Positions 39,701 through 48,196 are shown, numbered from the stretch's first letter. The stretch: 64,000 nt of DNA from Bacteroidota bacterium (GCA_004322215.1 SCSM01000007.1:124001-188000); one strand, 5' to 3'. Numbers and translations: made by a program. The notes: generated from the letters alone by a model not told the origin.

Positions 39701-40153
39701 AGCTCTATAAACCATATTATTATTATAAAAAAAACTTGTATTCTCATCTAAATACTGAAAATGTCCTATAGCATCCGGACATTTATCTGTACCCAAAGGT
39801 TCTGAACTACTTCGATTCCAAGTTTCGCCTTGATCCGTTGTATAATACCAAACGTAATAGTTAGAACAGGCATATCCACTTTCTGCAGCTATGAAAAACA
39901 CAAAAATCGGTTGATATGGATTATTCTGGTATAATAAATTAATTTTTTTAGGACTCCAGGTAACACCTGAATTTGTTGATATTCTTAAAGTATCAGGATT
40001 ATCCCAAACAATTACATTCTGTCCAAAAGCATATATGAATTGTGGATTCTGTGCTTTTGTTAATGACTTTGGCAATTTACTCCAAAATGCTTCTTGGCAG
40101 AAGGAACTATAAAGAAAGCATAATAGTATGATGACAAATGAAATCTTTCTCAT
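33785..40153 (-). CDS. Giant YD/RHS-repeat protein with inserted CWB2-like domain
   Basis: 2122 residues. Signal peptide (ISFVIILLCFLYSSF), then a sialidase/Ycf48-like propeller (~25-370; TSGVTWSPK, TTDQGETWN). A DUF6531-like segment (~385-470) leads into many YD repeats (about 480-1400). At ~1400-1665 lies an insertion resembling putative cell-wall-binding repeat 2 (ILMGDEAIITDRV, NVYLLGQNYTDVF). YD repeats resume and the RHS core follows at ~1850-1950 (YTGREKEKFNGLYYYRARFY, DPSGN). The last ~170 residues form a variable tip. RHS proteins encapsulate a C-terminal effector; whether this tip is toxic is unknown. It lies 109 bases after the TPR-CHAT gene. Confidence 0.9.
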   Translation of the reverse strand: MRKISFVIILLCFLYSSFCQEAFWSKLPKSLTKAQNPQFIYAFGQNVIVWDNPDTLRISTNSGVTWSPKKINLLYQNNPYQPIFVFFIAAESGYACSNYYVWYYTTDQGETWNRSSSEPLGTDKCPDAIGHFQYLDENTSFFYNNNMVYRATNNMRTIESLFQGNPPKPIYHNEFKAFTFKDRNNGFLVGLFKDSMNGFKYGGLRTSDGGNSWRIFEDTPPENQDCHGNITSWSISFNPKNSNQIWIATDNSICPNNPIGTLFRTIQGWSSGNKYWEIYDVDGIKRSSRIMYLQVLGDSSVCFFNESNELCIVQNLKGNSLVWKFNYTLIKHLNLQTIDSGWACIGNYIYHYSNWYNGIKIQDPLMGSVNSLPGYWGHSIYIADPVDVVNGNYYLNENDFEIPGKFGISLERTYNSLVDTTLAFGRGWNFTFGAKLLFRKYPNVNDDSLDYIILNKGDGSRVYFLNNNNGTFTEQEFNGMFLQKHTFNLDSLFFINNQFLYKSRYGFKYNFDSSGLLLSISDRNNNQVVCDYDTNNRLETITDPVQRKYTIYYNNSNLISQITDCKNRSTQYFYNPDSTLNAFVNQVGDTAKYEYDSNKRLIKYYDFRGNLFVTNLYGDTGSDSNRVIQQTNVLGAVTLFKYDTSNHKTTVFNYKGDSTIYLWDVHHRITSQQTPDSKIESYTYDNKNNRDTLKDMNGYPYSYTYNQYGDANSEKNASGNILHFDYDSLGNMIKMRDTLGTIKTIEYNDKGLPTVVYDGNNIPTYFEYDTSGYVVKEIRVFNGDSTIITRTFDCLGNKLSETDPNSNTTIFEYDSMNRLIKVTKPNNIILQYNYDANGNKTWESDGNGNITTYNYDANNNLISVNQPLGKTTQFQYDSLNLKTKMIDANGNIFIYKNDENGKLKEENPPQGRIIKYGYDANENMIWKTTPEGDSSIYTYDSTNLLIREINPNGDTTKYIYDQRGRKIASYNCCGGSYTQYSYDGNGNTISKIDALGRQTTYQYDYNNKLIKTILPSGGYELNTYDKNGNLTYKQDIQGKITQYIYDANNKVKSIIDFQNRVYNYLYDNNFNQIAVIDPLNDTTKFVYDGLNRLTSTINPLGYSDSTVYDKLNNKLEYRDNKGNPIQYTYDSLSQLTSVTDALQCKVEYQYDISGNLIQIKYGNSRTVDGYEYDKMNRKTYEPDPPTTYIYDNQSNMIQEKDANGNIIDFDYDNAHQLIRKTYNNEDVNEYTYNLNGLMSSATDKTGRIEFQYNEKNQLISLLSNGDTIKYEYQGPNRTKMVYPNGDTIVYSYDNNNILTAINNIQLDYYENGLVRKILHTDKLATEYKYNNANWIESITSKINGNISFGDNYLYDLNGNRTQHIKTRPGLDRKLIFIEDSQNNLALSISNQFFPNGADTIIVCPKYGFESYISMSPMFSSIKVPVVFVDPKELIASPDEFNEIKRLFSGITKHAILMGDEAIITDRVKYEIEALGASTERIYTKDRIALAVNIAENHSNKKGTCFLVDSKTPYDAAMLSSISVQTGFPVLLTYPNDIPQETLNGMQKFGAKNVYLLGQNYTDVFRAKLKEQNINIIKEYNNDSPEINVINILNDNANKMPVTVNVCLGEYDKFRENISLASAITKNKGLLVISDKPENYPARLYSIYNSGIQIDTIYILATENLTTKTRQDLDTFCSQNIVNTVNYSYDGMNQLTYEAGNYFESKAYSYDKNYNRDSLITNEKDTTIYTYNEDRLTIAGKTNFEYDSAGNTILEKNNNDSVNYKWDIRGRLIEITDKKGNKYEYVYDALDRRIAIINNGVKTKVVYGDDLDAIYDVNTQTDDTTFYITGFGIDDIYQIQNGDKNYSVLKDGLGSHIGYVDANYNVVGQNDFDGFGRVNYLSRLSRYSYTGREKEKFNGLYYYRARFYNYKMGRFESRDKLNKNTNCKPSLYSFIYVKNNPILLIDPSGNTPVTVPDSPPCILTCFNPLIPSVGIPRNPNVGTGYENVYFCSGVCKTNKFIQMTITESGSISGVELHLESYIETKVPEEFLNGTLKVGDCVISQEEAGPALNAGISKGISAGLDWEDKGHLIPTVSILGVSCNIEKLKFGFDPLDYLSLGPSVTGRYDKKITRTICLTKFVNQ

Positions 40154-40262
40154 AATAAATTCCTATGAAATTTACAAATGATTTATTTAAAAGTACATAA
40201 TTTATTTGTTTAAAACAATAATCTTGTAAAAATTTATTCGATAATAGCTTTTAACCTTATCC

Positions 40263-43232
40263 TCAATCCCTCCCCAACACCACAAAACCTCCCCAGAAGC
40301 GAGGATGACTGTACTTAGGATTTTTCTTCATTTCCTTTTGTGCAGCTTTTAATGATGATTGTGCATTGCCTGTTTTCAACCAATTGTCATAAAACAATGT
40401 CATCAATTTTTGTGTGGCTTCATCATCCACTTCCCAAAGACTCATCACAATGTTTTTAGCTCCGGCAACCTGGAAAGCTCTCTGCAAGCCAAACACACCT
40501 TCTCCATTCATTACCTCACCTAATCCCGTTTCACAGGCAGAGAGAACAACTAAATCAGTATTACTGAGATTCATATTCATTATTTCATAAGCAGTAAGCA
40601 ATCCGTCATCATTATATTGAAGAAAGTTTGTATCAGAATTATTTTGCAATAATTTAATAACATCATTTGCACCGGCAAAGACCAAACCAGAACGAAGTAA
40701 AGGATTATTCAATATGGAATAATCATCTTCTTTTGCATTTAGGTCTTCATCAAAGTAGCCATGAGTTGCTATATGTAATACATTGGGACTCACAATTTCC
40801 TTAATAGCACTTTCAGAACATGAATTTTCAATAAAAGCACTCGCTTGCCAGCCATTTAAATTGAATTGTTTCTTGATAGATTTTACTTCGTTTTTTGTTG
40901 CAGGCAATTCTGTCCAAAAATTTCCATCTTTTGTGCGTTTGAGTGAAACACCACTTTTATCATCTTTATTTTCAGTATTAATTTCTAATAGATTCTTGTT
41001 ATCCATTCTATAATTATAATTCGGATTACCAAATAGAATTGCTTTTTTATTATAAGATAAATTATGAGTGATTTCTTCAGCTAAATCTTTTGTTGAAGAT
41101 AAAAGATATATGTCAGGTGAATGTTCATTATTGTTATATGAAAAAAGAGAATTCAGATTAATTTTATTATATATTCCATCTGCAGAGAGATAAACTTTGC
41201 TGATTCCAGATAGTTTTTCCTGAATTTTACCCCAAAATCCATTTCTTAATTCTTTCAATACTATAGGTAAATTATTTAAATATTTTTTAATTTCAATGTG
41301 ATTATGAATTAAAGAATCCTTGGGGTTCATCGCAAACATATATTTCTTGTATGAAGCAGATTCAAGTTCATTTCCGTTCTCAATTAATACATATTCAGGT
41401 GAATTCAATCCTTTTTTAATAATCAAAGCAGCATAGCTTATTGTATCAGTGAATCCCGGCTCCATCACATCCGATTTGTATTTATTCGATACTTTACCGA
41501 AATGCCTGAATCTGATTATTTCTATTGCAGCTTCATTATCCTTTAATGTGAATTGAATATCTTTCCAAGTTATATTTTTACTCCGATTGTATTGATACAT
41601 CAATGGACAACTCAAGGATAATTCTCTTTCTGAATTATTTATACTTTGTTCTAATGTATCAGTATTAATTCTTGTATTTGGATTTTGTGAAGCATGATAA
41701 ATTTTAGATAATAAATTAGTTTTTCGCTCAAGTTCAATATATTTTCTTTTTAATTCTTCATCATCAGTATTACAAATAAAATCGTGAAGTTTTTTTGATT
41801 TGTATAGTAATAACCCTTTGAATGTAAGATTATAGTCGTAAAGTTCCTGTATTAATTCCGGATTTGTTTTATATCGTATAGATAGAACATACCAACATAA
41901 GTAATCATAGTCTTTTTTCAAATCTTTAAGGAAAGCAATTCTCTCACTACTGCTTAAATTAGAAAAAGCATACTGAATCCTCATTAAATCATTTTTAATT
42001 ACTTTTAATAAAAGGGAATCAGCTTCATCAAATCTGTTAAGTGCAACAAAAGTTTTTGCTAAATTGAAATTGTATCTGTAATAAAAATAACTGTTTCTTC
42101 CATTTGAAAGTTCAATCCATTCAATAGCTTTCTTAAACAATTCAATTGCATTATAATATTTCCCCCTTTTAAAAAATAAATTGGCGTATTCATTATTATA
42201 TGATGACATTACAAATTGGTAATAAGCAAAATATTTTCTTTCGAAGAAGTACCATTCCTGACAATGATCTCTTACGGAATAAACATATTCCAATTGTTTG
42301 CCCGCTAATAAAAAAAAGGAATCGGCTTTTTCATATTCACCTAAACCGGTATAAATTACACCAAATCTTCTTGTTGTATTAGCTGTCTCAAGATATATAA
42401 TGTCATTAATGTTTTTAATTTTAGATGCTTTTTCATTATATTTTAAAGCATCTCTAATGCTTCCTAATATTATATATATTTCAGATAAAAAATTCAAAGG
42501 TGTGTATGGTTGACTAATCGGTTCATACTTTAAAGCAAGATTTAATGATAAATTATAGGTTTCTATTGCTTCTTTATATCTTTTATTATATTCATAATAT
42601 TTGCCAAGCCACCTTATTACCCAACCATAACATAAATTATCATTACCATACTTTTCCACAAAAATCTTTGCAGTCAATTTTAGTACAAATTCATCAAAAA
42701 ATTCTTCATCAACATTTTCAGCATAATAACTAAGCATTGGTAATAATCTTGTTATATATTGACAACTTCCAATATCAATCGTTTTATCCAATTTCCATGT
42801 AATTGTAAAATTGATAACTATATCTATACCTCTCCTTATCATTTTTTCAACATCTAAATAATTATTCTTCTTCAATTGAATTGCTGCTATTTCAAAAATA
42901 CTGTTAGCGTATTCTAAACTGTTTTCGGTATAAATTTTTCTTTTAAGTGAAGTATCCATTATAGCATATTGAAGTGCAATATCATATTCATCCAACTTTA
43001 AATTTAATTCTGCTAACATTGCAATTGTTTTTGAATAATTAGAATCCAGATTACCGAATACCTTTTCAGTTTGAGTTAGTGCCTTTTCTGCAATTGGCAA
43101 TGCAGATTGATAATCTTCTATATTAATGTATGTGTTGGCACTATCGTACAATGCCTGCCATGTTTGTGAGGAAGCAGCTAAAAATGAAAATATTAATAAG
43201 ATAGAAACGAAAATAATATTGATAATTCTCAT
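40263..43232 (-). CDS. Exported TPR-CHAT caspase-like protease
   Basis: 989 residues: a signal peptide (IIFVSILLIFSFLAASSQ), TPRs (~30-450), a helical linker, and a C-terminal CHAT domain (~690-989). Catalytic residues are present: His in IATHGYF at about 824 and Cys in LSACETG at about 900, followed by GEGVFGLQRAF and SLWEVDD. Predicted clan CD cysteine protease, probably periplasmic. It follows the anti-sigma-like gene by 32 bases. It is closer in the CHAT part to the protease at 8939-12316 than to the one at 1650-5513. The ribosome site before ATG at 43232 is weak. Confidence 0.92.
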   Translation of the reverse strand: MRIINIIFVSILLIFSFLAASSQTWQALYDSANTYINIEDYQSALPIAEKALTQTEKVFGNLDSNYSKTIAMLAELNLKLDEYDIALQYAIMDTSLKRKIYTENSLEYANSIFEIAAIQLKKNNYLDVEKMIRRGIDIVINFTITWKLDKTIDIGSCQYITRLLPMLSYYAENVDEEFFDEFVLKLTAKIFVEKYGNDNLCYGWVIRWLGKYYEYNKRYKEAIETYNLSLNLALKYEPISQPYTPLNFLSEIYIILGSIRDALKYNEKASKIKNINDIIYLETANTTRRFGVIYTGLGEYEKADSFFLLAGKQLEYVYSVRDHCQEWYFFERKYFAYYQFVMSSYNNEYANLFFKRGKYYNAIELFKKAIEWIELSNGRNSYFYYRYNFNLAKTFVALNRFDEADSLLLKVIKNDLMRIQYAFSNLSSSERIAFLKDLKKDYDYLCWYVLSIRYKTNPELIQELYDYNLTFKGLLLYKSKKLHDFICNTDDEELKRKYIELERKTNLLSKIYHASQNPNTRINTDTLEQSINNSERELSLSCPLMYQYNRSKNITWKDIQFTLKDNEAAIEIIRFRHFGKVSNKYKSDVMEPGFTDTISYAALIIKKGLNSPEYVLIENGNELESASYKKYMFAMNPKDSLIHNHIEIKKYLNNLPIVLKELRNGFWGKIQEKLSGISKVYLSADGIYNKINLNSLFSYNNNEHSPDIYLLSSTKDLAEEITHNLSYNKKAILFGNPNYNYRMDNKNLLEINTENKDDKSGVSLKRTKDGNFWTELPATKNEVKSIKKQFNLNGWQASAFIENSCSESAIKEIVSPNVLHIATHGYFDEDLNAKEDDYSILNNPLLRSGLVFAGANDVIKLLQNNSDTNFLQYNDDGLLTAYEIMNMNLSNTDLVVLSACETGLGEVMNGEGVFGLQRAFQVAGAKNIVMSLWEVDDEATQKLMTLFYDNWLKTGNAQSSLKAAQKEMKKNPKYSHPRFWGGFVVLGRD

Positions 43233-43264
43233 AACTATTTATTTTGTGTTAATAAAAACGTAAT

Positions 43265-44077
43265 CTATTTGCTAAGTTTTATCAATTGATAAACTTCAGC
43301 ATCTATTTTCTTATATACATTCTTAAGGTTTTTCTTCTTTGTGATTAAGTTTTCTTTTGGCTTCTGTTCTATGTTAACAACAATTCTATTATGTGATTTA
43401 TTGACATTCAAAATCAATCTCGATTGCAATTCTTCGCTTTTTTTTGAATCAATATTTATTACCCATTCAGTAATAATATTTTTCCCTTTGCTTTGTATCG
43501 CTTTAATACCATTTTCTTTTAATACATCCCGAATTAACAAGAACACATTTTGCAATTTATTTTCGCTTATGGAAGAATCCTGTGAATTACTCCTATCAGA
43601 ATAAATCAGAGGTATTGCTTTTAAAGAAATTGTTTCATATTCTTTATCTACCTCTAATTTGGCAAAATCCTGTTCCTGTGATTGCTTTTCAGTATAAGAT
43701 TCCTGTTCTTTATTTTGTTTTTCAATTTTCGACTTCTCAGTAATAATCATTTGAGATTTTTCGGTTTTGCTTGAATATTTGAGTATAAGAAAAACCGATA
43801 AGCCGATAATGAAAATAATAGGAAATGCAAATTGAGGAGATAAAATTCTAATATTCCCAATTCTTAATCCATCATAAATATTAGTAGTAAATACCTTGAG
43901 CTTCCTTGCTTGCATTGAAAAAAAACCTGGCTTTTGGCTTTTTAGTAAACGGCTTTTTATCATTATTTCGTTTATCATTTCTTTTTCTTCATCAGGAGAT
44001 ATATCCCGTTTTGGAATCTCATCAAAATGATTTTTAAAAAATGAATCAATGTCTTTTATTTCTATTTTATAAGGCAT
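43265..44077 (-). CDS. Putative anti-sigma factor, single-pass membrane protein
   Basis: 270 residues. A cytoplasmic N-terminal part (~1-82), one membrane helix (~85-101, FAFPIIFIIGLSVFLIL), a Lys/Glu/Gln-rich linker (~105-145) and an outer beta-rich domain (~150-270). No zf-HC2 motif is visible, so the anti-sigma assignment rests on topology and on lying ten bases after the ECF sigma gene. ATG at 44077 follows AAAGGTGA. The outer domain would be accessible to the exported CHAT protease encoded next (inference). Confidence 0.72.
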   Translation of the reverse strand: MPYKIEIKDIDSFFKNHFDEIPKRDISPDEEKEMINEIMIKSRLLKSQKPGFFSMQARKLKVFTTNIYDGLRIGNIRILSPQFAFPIIFIIGLSVFLILKYSSKTEKSQMIITEKSKIEKQNKEQESYTEKQSQEQDFAKLEVDKEYETISLKAIPLIYSDRSNSQDSSISENKLQNVFLLIRDVLKENGIKAIQSKGKNIITEWVINIDSKKSEELQSRLILNVNKSHNRIVVNIEQKPKENLITKKKNLKNVYKKIDAEVYQLIKLSK

Positions 44078-44087
44078 TATTTCACCT

Positions 44088-44663
44088 TTAATTATTGCCT
44101 AAATAATTTTTTAAATATTTTTTTAGTTTTTCTCTGCCCCTATCGAGCCATGTTTTCACTGTTCCTTCCGGAATATTCAATTGAACGGCAATCTTGTTTA
44201 CACTTAAATCAGAATAATAATACAACAACATCACATCCTGATAATCCTTATTCAATTTACTAATAGCATTTCTCATTGCTTCGCTTTTTTCATAAAATAA
44301 GTGCAAAATTTCCGGATTATTATTATTCATATGATTAGCATTAATTCCTAAATAATTTTGATAATTTTTCTCGGCAATCCTGTCTTTCCGTTTCCATTGC
44401 AATGCCTCATTCTTAGCAATAGTGAATATAAGGTTATTTATATTACCTTTCTTCGGGTCATACTTATCACCTGAGTTTATCAATTTTATCCAAGCATTTT
44501 GCATAATATCTTTAGCATCGTCATAATCTGCAACAATCCTATAAATCATCTTAAACAGCCAGGGCTTGACAAGCCGGAACAGCTCTTCAAAACTATTATT
44601 GTTCCCATTATCACGGAAATCAATAAACAATTGATTTTCAATATCTCTTTTATCTATATCCAT
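44088..44663 (-). CDS. ECF-type RNA polymerase sigma factor
   Basis: 191 residues with a standard region 2 (~25-90: LFKMIYRIVADYDDAKDIMQNAWIKL is spread over it) and region 4 helix-turn-helix (~130-185: LNKDYQDVMLLYYYSDLSVNKI, IPEGTVKTWLDRGREKL). It is the first gene of the minus-strand operon that leads to the anti-sigma-like protein, TPR-CHAT protease, RHS-type protein and FG-GAP protein. It is divergent from the plus-strand gene at 44849. The site before ATG at 44663 is weak. Confidence 0.92.
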   Translation of the reverse strand: MDIDKRDIENQLFIDFRDNGNNNSFEELFRLVKPWLFKMIYRIVADYDDAKDIMQNAWIKLINSGDKYDPKKGNINNLIFTIAKNEALQWKRKDRIAEKNYQNYLGINANHMNNNNPEILHLFYEKSEAMRNAISKLNKDYQDVMLLYYYSDLSVNKIAVQLNIPEGTVKTWLDRGREKLKKYLKNYLGNN

Positions 44664-44848
44664 ATATACTTTTTCGGTTCATCAGGTTTCATATATTTTC
44701 GGAAGAACAAACGAAAAGTTTAGTAAATGTATTACAAACATAAACTTACGGAATATTTTATAAAAAATCAAAAAATAATTGAAACCGATGGGGGAAGGAG
44801 AGGATATATAGGTGAAAAAGTATAATCAATAAGTTTATGAGGTTCAAA
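44664..44848. promoter_or_regulatory. Divergent promoter region between sigma operon and OMP gene
   Basis: A 185-base gap between oppositely oriented starts, so it must carry at least one promoter in each direction. Both leaders contain a similar pair of elements: GAAACC(T)GATG followed by GAAAAAGTATA. The first pair is near 44662-44692 on the minus strand and the second near 44781-44823 on the plus strand. Spacing differs, and the minus-strand copy abuts the start codon, so these may be leader elements rather than promoter boxes. Confidence 0.4.
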
Positions 44849-45919
44849 ATGAAATCATTTATCATCCTTTTAGCTGTAATTATCCTTTCAAGTTATAATC
44901 TCATTTGTAGAGGGAATTTCGTAACTAAGTCACTAAAGCAACAATATCTGACATTAGACAATGGACGCCAGTTCATAAAATTGGGAAATACATGGCGTGA
45001 AGCTAATAACTATGAATTGGCTAAATATTATCTCGACAAAGGATATGATATTATTAAAAATAATAATAATGAATATTGGATTGCCGTTGCTTATGAATTT
45101 TATGGTTATTATTATAAAGATATTGGAGAATATGAAACAGCACTTCAGTATTTATATTCTGCATATAATATTTATAAAAGAATTATTACATTGCCCAATG
45201 GCAGTCCAAAAGCAGTGAAGAAGGTTATTTCAGATATTGAGAACAGTCTTGAACCAGAACTACAAGAGAGAACATACCCCGGTCCTGAACCTGATCATGA
45301 ACCACCAGATGAATCAGAGTCAAATAATGATATTGAGAAAAGACTTAGCAGATTAGAAATTAGAGTAGATAATTTAGAGGAACGTGTCGAAGAAGTAAGC
45401 GGCGAAATATCAGAAATCAGAAACACTGTTGATAAGATATGGGAAAAGGTTAAAATCCCTACACCTCCACCTCTAATAATCCCTCCTTCATTCCATGGTA
45501 ATGCCATTTCAATGATTGGAGTCGGTTTTGGTTCAACTTATGGAATAGGAGATATGAGATTTCCACCAATAAGTATTTCGATGAACTATAGAGTATCTGA
45601 AAACTATGAAATAGGATTATTTCTTGGTTATTCAAGTGAGTTGTATCAAAATATAAAATTTGACTATAGGATAGTAGGTTTGAGATTGCTATTAAGGATG
45701 TGGAAAGGTGAAGATTGGGATATTTCTTCAAGTTTAATGATTGGATATAATAGTTTGAGTGCTAATGCTCCATTAACTGGAATAAATGTATCACAAGAAA
45801 AAATTCTTTATGGCGGCATTGTTGATTTTCGATATTTCTTTTCACAAAATATTGGTGTATTCCTTGAAACCGGTTATGGATTGACTTATGCATCCGGTGG
45901 TGTTGTTTTTAGTTTTTAA
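44849..45919 (+). CDS. TPR / coiled-coil / outer-membrane beta-barrel protein
   Basis: 356 residues. I take the ATG at 44849 because GAGG precedes it; an in-frame ATG at 44837 has no site. Signal peptide (FIILLAVIILSS), TPR-like helices (~40-130), a Pro/Glu-rich linker, a coiled coil (~155-195: RLSRLEIRVDNLEERVEEV), then amphipathic beta-strands to the C-terminal Phe (ASGGVVFSF), typical of a beta-barrel inserted by BAM. It probably anchors a periplasmic TPR platform to the outer membrane. It is the first gene of a plus-strand run with the caspase-like lipoprotein 13 bases downstream. Confidence 0.75.
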   Translation: MKSFIILLAVIILSSYNLICRGNFVTKSLKQQYLTLDNGRQFIKLGNTWREANNYELAKYYLDKGYDIIKNNNNEYWIAVAYEFYGYYYKDIGEYETALQYLYSAYNIYKRIITLPNGSPKAVKKVISDIENSLEPELQERTYPGPEPDHEPPDESESNNDIEKRLSRLEIRVDNLEERVEEVSGEISEIRNTVDKIWEKVKIPTPPPLIIPPSFHGNAISMIGVGFGSTYGIGDMRFPPISISMNYRVSENYEIGLFLGYSSELYQNIKFDYRIVGLRLLLRMWKGEDWDISSSLMIGYNSLSANAPLTGINVSQEKILYGGIVDFRYFFSQNIGVFLETGYGLTYASGGVVFSF

Positions 45920-45931
45920 AGTGGAGAAAAT

Positions 45932-47851
45932 ATGAAAAATATAAAATTTAATAAAATATTTATATATCTATCAATGTTGATTTTCATTGGATGTAACCGT
46001 TTTGATATACCCGTTGATACATCTCAACAGCATTTAACTAGTGAGCAAAAATCGAATATTATTAAAAGTATGAGAAATATATCTGATAAATTCAATGATA
46101 TAATTATTAATGATTCTCTTTCCTTTGAGCAATTAGATCTGATTTTGAATGCAGATACAACAATTGATTATTTTTGGTATGACAGAGATAATCTATATGT
46201 TAAATATAAAAATGGTGGAACTGTTAATTGGACGAAACCAATTATATTTATTAAACCACCTTGGATAAACAAAGTTGACAAAAATTCTAAGAGTAAAGAA
46301 ATACCGCTTGGGAAAAACCTTGATAATAACCTAATAAATGAAATAATTGGTAATAAAAAGGTATGTTTAATAAATCAGGCATATAATGATGAAAATAATT
46401 CTTATTGCAAAGAAATTATACAAGAGCTTCAGAATAATTTTCAGGGCAATGGGTTTGAAGTAGACATTATTAATGGTGAATCATTCAATCTTGAATTTAT
46501 TAAAACAAAACTTACGAAATATGGAGTTATTTTTTTAATTACTCATGGCGGATTTAATAGTAATTATACTTGGTTTTTAAGTGGTGAAATAAATAAAGAC
46601 TTGATGTCACTTTCAATAGATATTGAAGAGCAATGGAGAAATGAGAAAATTATATTTTCTAGAGGCAGAAAAGAATTAAGAGGAGGTATAGAAAAAGAAA
46701 TTGAATATATTGGATTATCCAGTAAATTTATTGATGAAATATATAATATTAATTCTTTTCCAAATTCATTTTTTTATACTGTAGCATGTCAATCTTTGAA
46801 AGGTTTCGATTTAGCTACTGTTTTATATAATAAAGGAGTATCCATTTATCTTGGTTGGGATGAAAAGAATAGCATAGGAGCTTCATCAGGTAAATTACTA
46901 TTTGATTTTTTACTTTGTGGAAGGACCGTCGGTGAAGCAATTGATGATTTACCATTTGAAGCAAAACATGAATATTTCAACCTTTCCAACCCAGATAGAA
47001 ATGAGACAATAAATTATGAAGCTAATTTGAAATTATTCCCAAGAAACAATTATGTATTGGGAAGAAAAATAATAGGTAATCCAATCAATAATAATATTTA
47101 TATTGATCTACTATGCCCTTTAAATGGTGCAGATTATGGAGACCGTGTATTAACTGTTACTGGCTCACTGATGAATGCAGAACTTGAAAGAGGTTATTTA
47201 GAGATTAATGGAATAACATCACAACTTTCTACTATTGATAATAATTTTGAACAAAGGGTATTAATTAAAAGTGGGGAGAATAGAATTAAAATTGTATGTT
47301 TTGGCTTTGATTACAATAATTCAAGAGCTATTGAAGTATCTAAAGATATTGTTTTCCAAGGAATTTTTGACCCATTTGCCTTATTCACAGAATTAAGATG
47401 GAATACTGATGATTCAGACGTTGACTTACATTTATTACCTCCAAATAGTACTATTAATGACCTTTGGACCGATATCGATTGTTATTTCCTTCATAAAAAT
47501 CCATTATGGGGTGCCTTCTTAGATATCGATGATGTTAATGGCTGGGGACCTGAACATATTACAATTCCTAATTACATTTTAAGTGGTGAATACACACTAT
47601 ATATTCATTATTATGATAACCACGGAGCGGTCGGTCCAACTAATGCTTTTATTTCAGTTGTTACAAGTCAAAATAAACTAAATAATTTTGGACCATATAG
47701 TTTAACAACAAGCGGGAAAGAACCAAATTTCCACTTAGGTGATGTCTATGAGGTTTGTAAAATTATTTATCCAAGTGGTGAAATAATTCCAGTTAATAGA
47801 AAAGTATATTTAACAGGTATATCAGGTAATAGAAAAAATATATCAAAATAA
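45932..47851 (+). CDS. Lipoprotein with caspase-like (clan CD) domain and DUF2135-like domain
   Basis: 639 residues. Lipobox FIGC with Cys21. A domain at ~130-360 has an alpha/beta pattern, with His205 in ITHGGF and Cys286 in TVACQSLKG placed after strands, as in clan CD peptidases (CHAT, gingipain-like C25); downstream SIYLGWDEKNS and GRTVGEAID fit the same fold. At ~485-610 there is a DUF2135/YfaP-like domain (LRWNTDDSDVDLHLLPP, NGWGPEHITI). It would sit on the inner or outer membrane facing the periplasm or surface. Start behind GGAG. The peptidase call rests on motif order alone. Confidence 0.7.
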   Translation: MKNIKFNKIFIYLSMLIFIGCNRFDIPVDTSQQHLTSEQKSNIIKSMRNISDKFNDIIINDSLSFEQLDLILNADTTIDYFWYDRDNLYVKYKNGGTVNWTKPIIFIKPPWINKVDKNSKSKEIPLGKNLDNNLINEIIGNKKVCLINQAYNDENNSYCKEIIQELQNNFQGNGFEVDIINGESFNLEFIKTKLTKYGVIFLITHGGFNSNYTWFLSGEINKDLMSLSIDIEEQWRNEKIIFSRGRKELRGGIEKEIEYIGLSSKFIDEIYNINSFPNSFFYTVACQSLKGFDLATVLYNKGVSIYLGWDEKNSIGASSGKLLFDFLLCGRTVGEAIDDLPFEAKHEYFNLSNPDRNETINYEANLKLFPRNNYVLGRKIIGNPINNNIYIDLLCPLNGADYGDRVLTVTGSLMNAELERGYLEINGITSQLSTIDNNFEQRVLIKSGENRIKIVCFGFDYNNSRAIEVSKDIVFQGIFDPFALFTELRWNTDDSDVDLHLLPPNSTINDLWTDIDCYFLHKNPLWGAFLDIDDVNGWGPEHITIPNYILSGEYTLYIHYYDNHGAVGPTNAFISVVTSQNKLNNFGPYSLTTSGKEPNFHLGDVYEVCKIIYPSGEIIPVNRKVYLTGISGNRKNISK

Positions 47852-47872
47852 AAGTTATAAATTAGGTGGTTT

Positions 47873-48196
47873 ATGAAATTAAAATTTTATACATTGCTTC
47901 TTGTATTAGTCATTTTCATCTCCTCCTGTGCCTCACCCGGCTATGGGACCTTAATCACTGCATCAAAATCACCGGGAAATTATATTGTTAATATTCCTCA
48001 AAATAATGAGGTGAAGTTCAGAAAAGAAGGGAGTGGTTCGGTCGTTACAATTTTGTGGTTGTTTTCTTTCGGAGATGCAAGCATATCATCAGCAATGGAA
48101 GATGGTAATATAGTTAAACTTCATCATGTAGATAATCAGGTAATCTCGATATTAGGATTGGTGCATGTTTATACAATAAGGGTATATGGGGAGTGA
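47873..48196 (+). CDS. TRL-family lipoprotein (107 aa)
   Basis: A short lipoprotein (signal LLLVLVIFISSC, Cys near residue 19) with the TRL-like pattern GSVVTILWLFSFGDASISSAMEDG, followed by a VDNQVISILGLVHVYTIRV segment. TRL proteins are small envelope lipoproteins of unknown biochemical role. Behind AGGTGG, 21 bases after the caspase-like lipoprotein gene. Confidence 0.8.
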   Translation: MKLKFYTLLLVLVIFISSCASPGYGTLITASKSPGNYIVNIPQNNEVKFRKEGSGSVVTILWLFSFGDASISSAMEDGNIVKLHHVDNQVISILGLVHVYTIRVYGE

